From NCBI GenBank assembly GCA_900757695.1, contig CAAEOU010000010.1, positions 1 to 27,256 on the forward strand: a DNA stretch of 27,256 nucleotides. The letters are read 5' to 3'. Of this stretch, positions 24,536-27,256 are shown in pieces. Under the pieces are notes generated by a model, which searched no databases, was not told the origin of the DNA, and worked only from the letters and a program-made list of their open reading frames with translations. The position numbers and the translations under genes are program-made. Origin of the DNA: an uncultured Oscillospiraceae bacterium. Lineage in GTDB: Bacteria; Bacillota_A; Clostridia; Oscillospirales; Oscillospiraceae. Numbering within the stretch: the stretch's first letter is position 1; every line of letters begins with the position of its first letter.

Positions 24536-24976
24536 GCGTTCCAGGGAGGCATCGCCGAAGGGGCGCGCCCCTTCGGCGTCAGAGGGGACCCCTCTGACGC
24601 CGATAACCCTTGCCGGCCGGATAACCCCCTGCGCGCGGCCGTCAATGCGGCGCTGCGGCAGGGCCTTTGCCCGTTTCCGTATGGCCGATCCGCGGCCGAC
24701 AACTGAATAGCCACATCGGGAGAGCATATCCGTTTCCGGGGAAGCACGCGACGACAGGAGCGTGCCAAGGGCGGAAGCACGCGGTCTACGTCGCGGCGGG
24801 CGGGAGCGCAGGAACCGGTACCGGGGATGTGGCGGGAAGTATTCAAAAACAATGTGGACGGCGCGCGTTGGAAGGCGGCCGTTCTTTGGAACAGGGCGCG
24901 GGCGGATCCCACCTCGCACGTCCTGACATAACGCTACCTTGAATTTGAAGAGAAGATAGGAGTTGGTTCAGTTATT
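24536..24976 (+). other. GC-rich structured spacer before the last surface-protein gene
   Basis: About 440 bases with no convincing gene. It contains a perfect 26-base palindrome (24553-24578, arms CGCCGAAGGGGCG), overlapped by three bases by a second near-palindrome (24576-24600, arms GCGTCAGAGGGG, one-base centre). CCACATC (24711-24717) and GATGTGG (24826-24832) can close a further domain that contains GCACGC/GCGTGC hairpins. GAGCATATCCGTTT at about 24724 resembles the aptamer segment GAAGTATATCCGTTT, perhaps a decayed aptamer remnant. The first part could be a dispersed extragenic repeat. Confidence 0.5.
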
Positions 24977-24979
24977 ATG

Positions 24980-27256
24980 ATGCAAGAATATCACGCCGAT
25001 GGGACAGATACGGGAAGGGCCGGGACAAGAGAACCGTCCCGGAGGAAAATGGTGGGCAAAATTGCCCACCGCGCCCTCGCACTATTGCTGACAATTTCTT
25101 TTGTGGTTGGCCTTATGCCAGCGGCCTGGGCAGCGGCGGACGGGGTGACAGTTACTGGCGGAAACCTAATGAATTCCATTGATGATACTGGAAATTCCCT
25201 CGGTTACACGTACATCATTGAGGCTACTGATGATGAAATATCAGTAGAGTTTACAGATGAGAATTTTCTGGATACTTCAAGTGCCCCTCTTTGCCAAATA
25301 AATGAAGACTATGAAACAATTGAAGTGAAAAAGTATTCTTTTTCTGGAAGCAACACGGTTGCTTTTTCATTGAATGGGCTCCAGACGGCCACCCCGGCAG
25401 CAGTTGCAGGATATTTGTCAGGAAAGAGCGATTTTGTTTTTTCTGGCATTGATTTCTATATCGTATATGTATATACACAAGATCAGGAGATATTCACGGC
25501 GAATTTTCTGATATATAAAGCATCTGCCAGTGAAGAGCCGGTTAATGCGGACGCCTTGAAATCTGCAATTGACAGCATCCCTGTGAGCGGCTACTATACT
25601 TCAGACGACCGCTACAATGGCAAGGATGCCGATACTATTACAAACAGCCAAGGCAGCTTTTGGGCGGAAGTTCAGAGTATCGCGGACGAAGCCAATAGAG
25701 TTTATACAAGTGCCCTGAATGGCAAAGCAAATCAAAATGCAGTTGATGAACAAACTGACAAATTGAACCAAAACGACCCGGGCAGCGCGCTGTCGCAGGC
25801 TCTTGCCAAGTGTATCCCCACCACCCAGGTCAACGCCACCGGGCTGTACGAAACGCTTGAACGGCATGAGGATGCTTACACGGGCGGCAATCCAAATCCT
25901 TCCGGCAGTTCCTATACTGATGCAAGCTGGGAGAACTTCACAACGAACTATGAGAATGCAAAGGAACTGCTGGATTCCCTGTTTTACCAAGAAGGTGATG
26001 CCATTCCGGAGGGGAAAGAAGCCGGCGATGCGACACCTGCAAACACAACAGGGCGGCAACGTGATTTGGAAAACGCTGCCGCAGTGTTAAACGCTGCAAG
26101 GAGCGACCTCTTTCTCACGGATTATGTGGAAATCCTGCCCTTATGGCAGAGCGCGGCAGACTGGCTGCTGGAGCAGCAGGCAAAACTCACTGCGGCAGAT
26201 TATACCCCTGACAGCTGGAGCGCATGGTACAATGTGGAGGACAAGGACGAGAACGGCATTGGCGACGGAGCCTATCAGGTGCTTTCCGCCCTTGATCCAT
26301 CATCGATTAGCACCCAATCTGCGTATACAGCCTACACCCAGGCTGTGGCCGCGGCCTCCACGGCCTACTATCAGCTGGAGGACGCAGGGGGATCTGTCGC
26401 CGTCCATGTCCGTGTGGCGGATAGTTTTGCCGCCAGATATCCGCAATATGCACTGAAAGACCCCGACTCCGCCGCTTTTGATGGGACGGTCACGCTGACG
26501 GATGACAAGACCATCGGCAGCCTGCTGGATGCTATAAAATTTGACTTCACACCGGCTGAATCAACGGGTAACTCCACTGTTTCCCCCTGCCTTATGGCCT
26601 ATGTCAACGGCACGTTGGTTGTAGACCGGGATGCTTCTTTCTCACGCTGGACAGGATTGCTGATAAATGGGAATGGGATTGAAACCGGTGTTGCTGCTGT
26701 GGAACTGCATGACGGCGATGAGGTTGTCCTCGCAAGAGTACCGGCGCCAAATTATAAGTATTACACCAGTACCATTCCAGCAGCGCCCTACGAAACATAT
26801 CGCTCTTACGTTTCCCAGCTGGAAATCAGCGGCGGGGATACCATGGAGGCGGAAGGCGGCGCGGAATTTTCTGTGCAAGTCACCAAGACCAGCGCTGTGC
26901 CGGAGAGCGGTAATTGGGGGAACCCCCTGTCGGCGGGCAATGCCACCATCTTCCTCAGCGAGGCGAAAGAAACTGCCGATGAAGCAAAGGCGGCTGCCGC
27001 CTATGAAAACACCGGTGTTGTGACCAGCTCTGATGGTACGGCCACACTCAGCCTGTATAAGGAAGGCTGGTACAAGCTGTTCGTGGCAGATGTCCGCGAT
27101 CAGACGCCGGCGGAAACCACAGACCAGACAAGCTATACCGGAGGCGAATTCCCCGGCCTGGCTGCAGGCGATTCTGTGCTGCTGCATATTGTCACGCCCA
27201 GCGACCCAGCCTCCGCCGTGGCAACACTGCAAAAAGAACTGGATGCAGTTTACAAC
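24980..27256 (+). CDS. Large secreted protein, transcobalamin-like features, open at window end
   Basis: The reading frame is open from 24980 to the last base (759 codons) and continues beyond the window. The signal peptide MVGKIAHRALALLLTISF begins at an in-frame ATG, 25049, with GGAGG four bases before it. ATG 24980 (or 24977) would add ~23 residues, and the choice is unresolved. The mature part starts after AWA. A helical, Asn/Gln/Asp-rich region spans ~180-470. A stretch at ~490-590 (CLMAYVNGTLVVDRD, FSRWTGLLINGNGIETGV, VELHDGDEVVLARV) resembles a DUF4430-type fold with its conserved GW/VNG and DGD-V pattern. Anchoring domains, if any, lie past the edge. It follows a cobalamin aptamer and terminator, so it belongs to the B12 surface set. 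Family assignment is tentative. Confidence 0.75.
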   Translation, partial: MQEYHADGTDTGRAGTREPSRRKMVGKIAHRALALLLTISFVVGLMPAAWAAADGVTVTGGNLMNSIDDTGNSLGYTYIIEATDDEISVEFTDENFLDTSSAPLCQINEDYETIEVKKYSFSGSNTVAFSLNGLQTATPAAVAGYLSGKSDFVFSGIDFYIVYVYTQDQEIFTANFLIYKASASEEPVNADALKSAIDSIPVSGYYTSDDRYNGKDADTITNSQGSFWAEVQSIADEANRVYTSALNGKANQNAVDEQTDKLNQNDPGSALSQALAKCIPTTQVNATGLYETLERHEDAYTGGNPNPSGSSYTDASWENFTTNYENAKELLDSLFYQEGDAIPEGKEAGDATPANTTGRQRDLENAAAVLNAARSDLFLTDYVEILPLWQSAADWLLEQQAKLTAADYTPDSWSAWYNVEDKDENGIGDGAYQVLSALDPSSISTQSAYTAYTQAVAAASTAYYQLEDAGGSVAVHVRVADSFAARYPQYALKDPDSAAFDGTVTLTDDKTIGSLLDAIKFDFTPAESTGNSTVSPCLMAYVNGTLVVDRDASFSRWTGLLINGNGIETGVAAVELHDGDEVVLARVPAPNYKYYTSTIPAAPYETYRSYVSQLEISGGDTMEAEGGAEFSVQVTKTSAVPESGNWGNPLSAGNATIFLSEAKETADEAKAAAAYENTGVVTSSDGTATLSLYKEGWYKLFVADVRDQTPAETTDQTSYTGGEFPGLAAGDSVLLHIVTPSDPASAVATLQKELDAVYN

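Noticed and set aside
24279..24710. 143-codon plus-strand frame within the leader
   Set aside because: It overlaps the aptamer, terminator and palindromes, lacks a ribosome binding site and has low-complexity Arg/Pro/Ser composition.
24056..24919. 287-codon minus-strand frame, sharing ~85 residues with a minus-strand frame at 6360-6623
   Set aside because: The shared protein similarity arises because both lie antisense to the repeated leader and aptamer. The conserved object is an RNA, shown by paired-base conservation and riboswitch motifs.

Overview
The window looks like chromosome from an anaerobic, butyrate-forming gut Firmicute, most likely Oscillospiraceae (the Flavonifractor / Pseudoflavonifractor / Intestinimonas type). 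The reasons are strong AGGAGG-type ribosome binding sites, surface proteins anchored by SLH domains, a thiolase plus acetoacetate CoA-transferase operon, and ECF-type vitamin transport. The species is an inference. No rRNA, tRNA or CRISPR array was found.

Layout. (1) 1-1889: the 3' end of a thiolase gene and both subunits of an acetate/butyrate-acetoacetate CoA-transferase, closed by a strong terminator. (2) 1937-6132, minus strand: a cobalamin riboswitch with its own promoter and terminator, then a BtuFCD-type ABC importer and an AraC-family regulator. (3) 6209-14120, plus strand: a long structured leader with a cobalamin aptamer, an SLH-anchored beta-propeller protein, a transcobalamin-like (DUF4430) protein on a Pro/Glu/Gln stalk, a complete ECF transporter (T, fused A-A', S), CobU, and a short CobU-like protein. 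(4) 14150-21168: a compact cobalamin riboswitch and terminator ahead of a 2206-residue SLH-anchored surface protein. (5) 21260-27256: a second copy of the region-3 leader, split by an IS21-family element, then a GC-rich structured leader and a large secreted protein that is still open at the window edge.

The unifying theme is vitamin B12 capture. Four cobalamin-riboswitch units (one of them broken by an insertion sequence) control two different importers and at least three large secreted or wall-bound proteins. The simplest model, which is inference, is that SLH-anchored proteins with transcobalamin-like modules capture corrinoids at the cell surface and pass them to the ECF or BtuFCD importer, after which CobU processes salvaged cobinamide. 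The least explained features are the duplicated, highly structured 5' RNA domain in front of the aptamer and the IS21 insertion at the exact centre of one of its palindromes.
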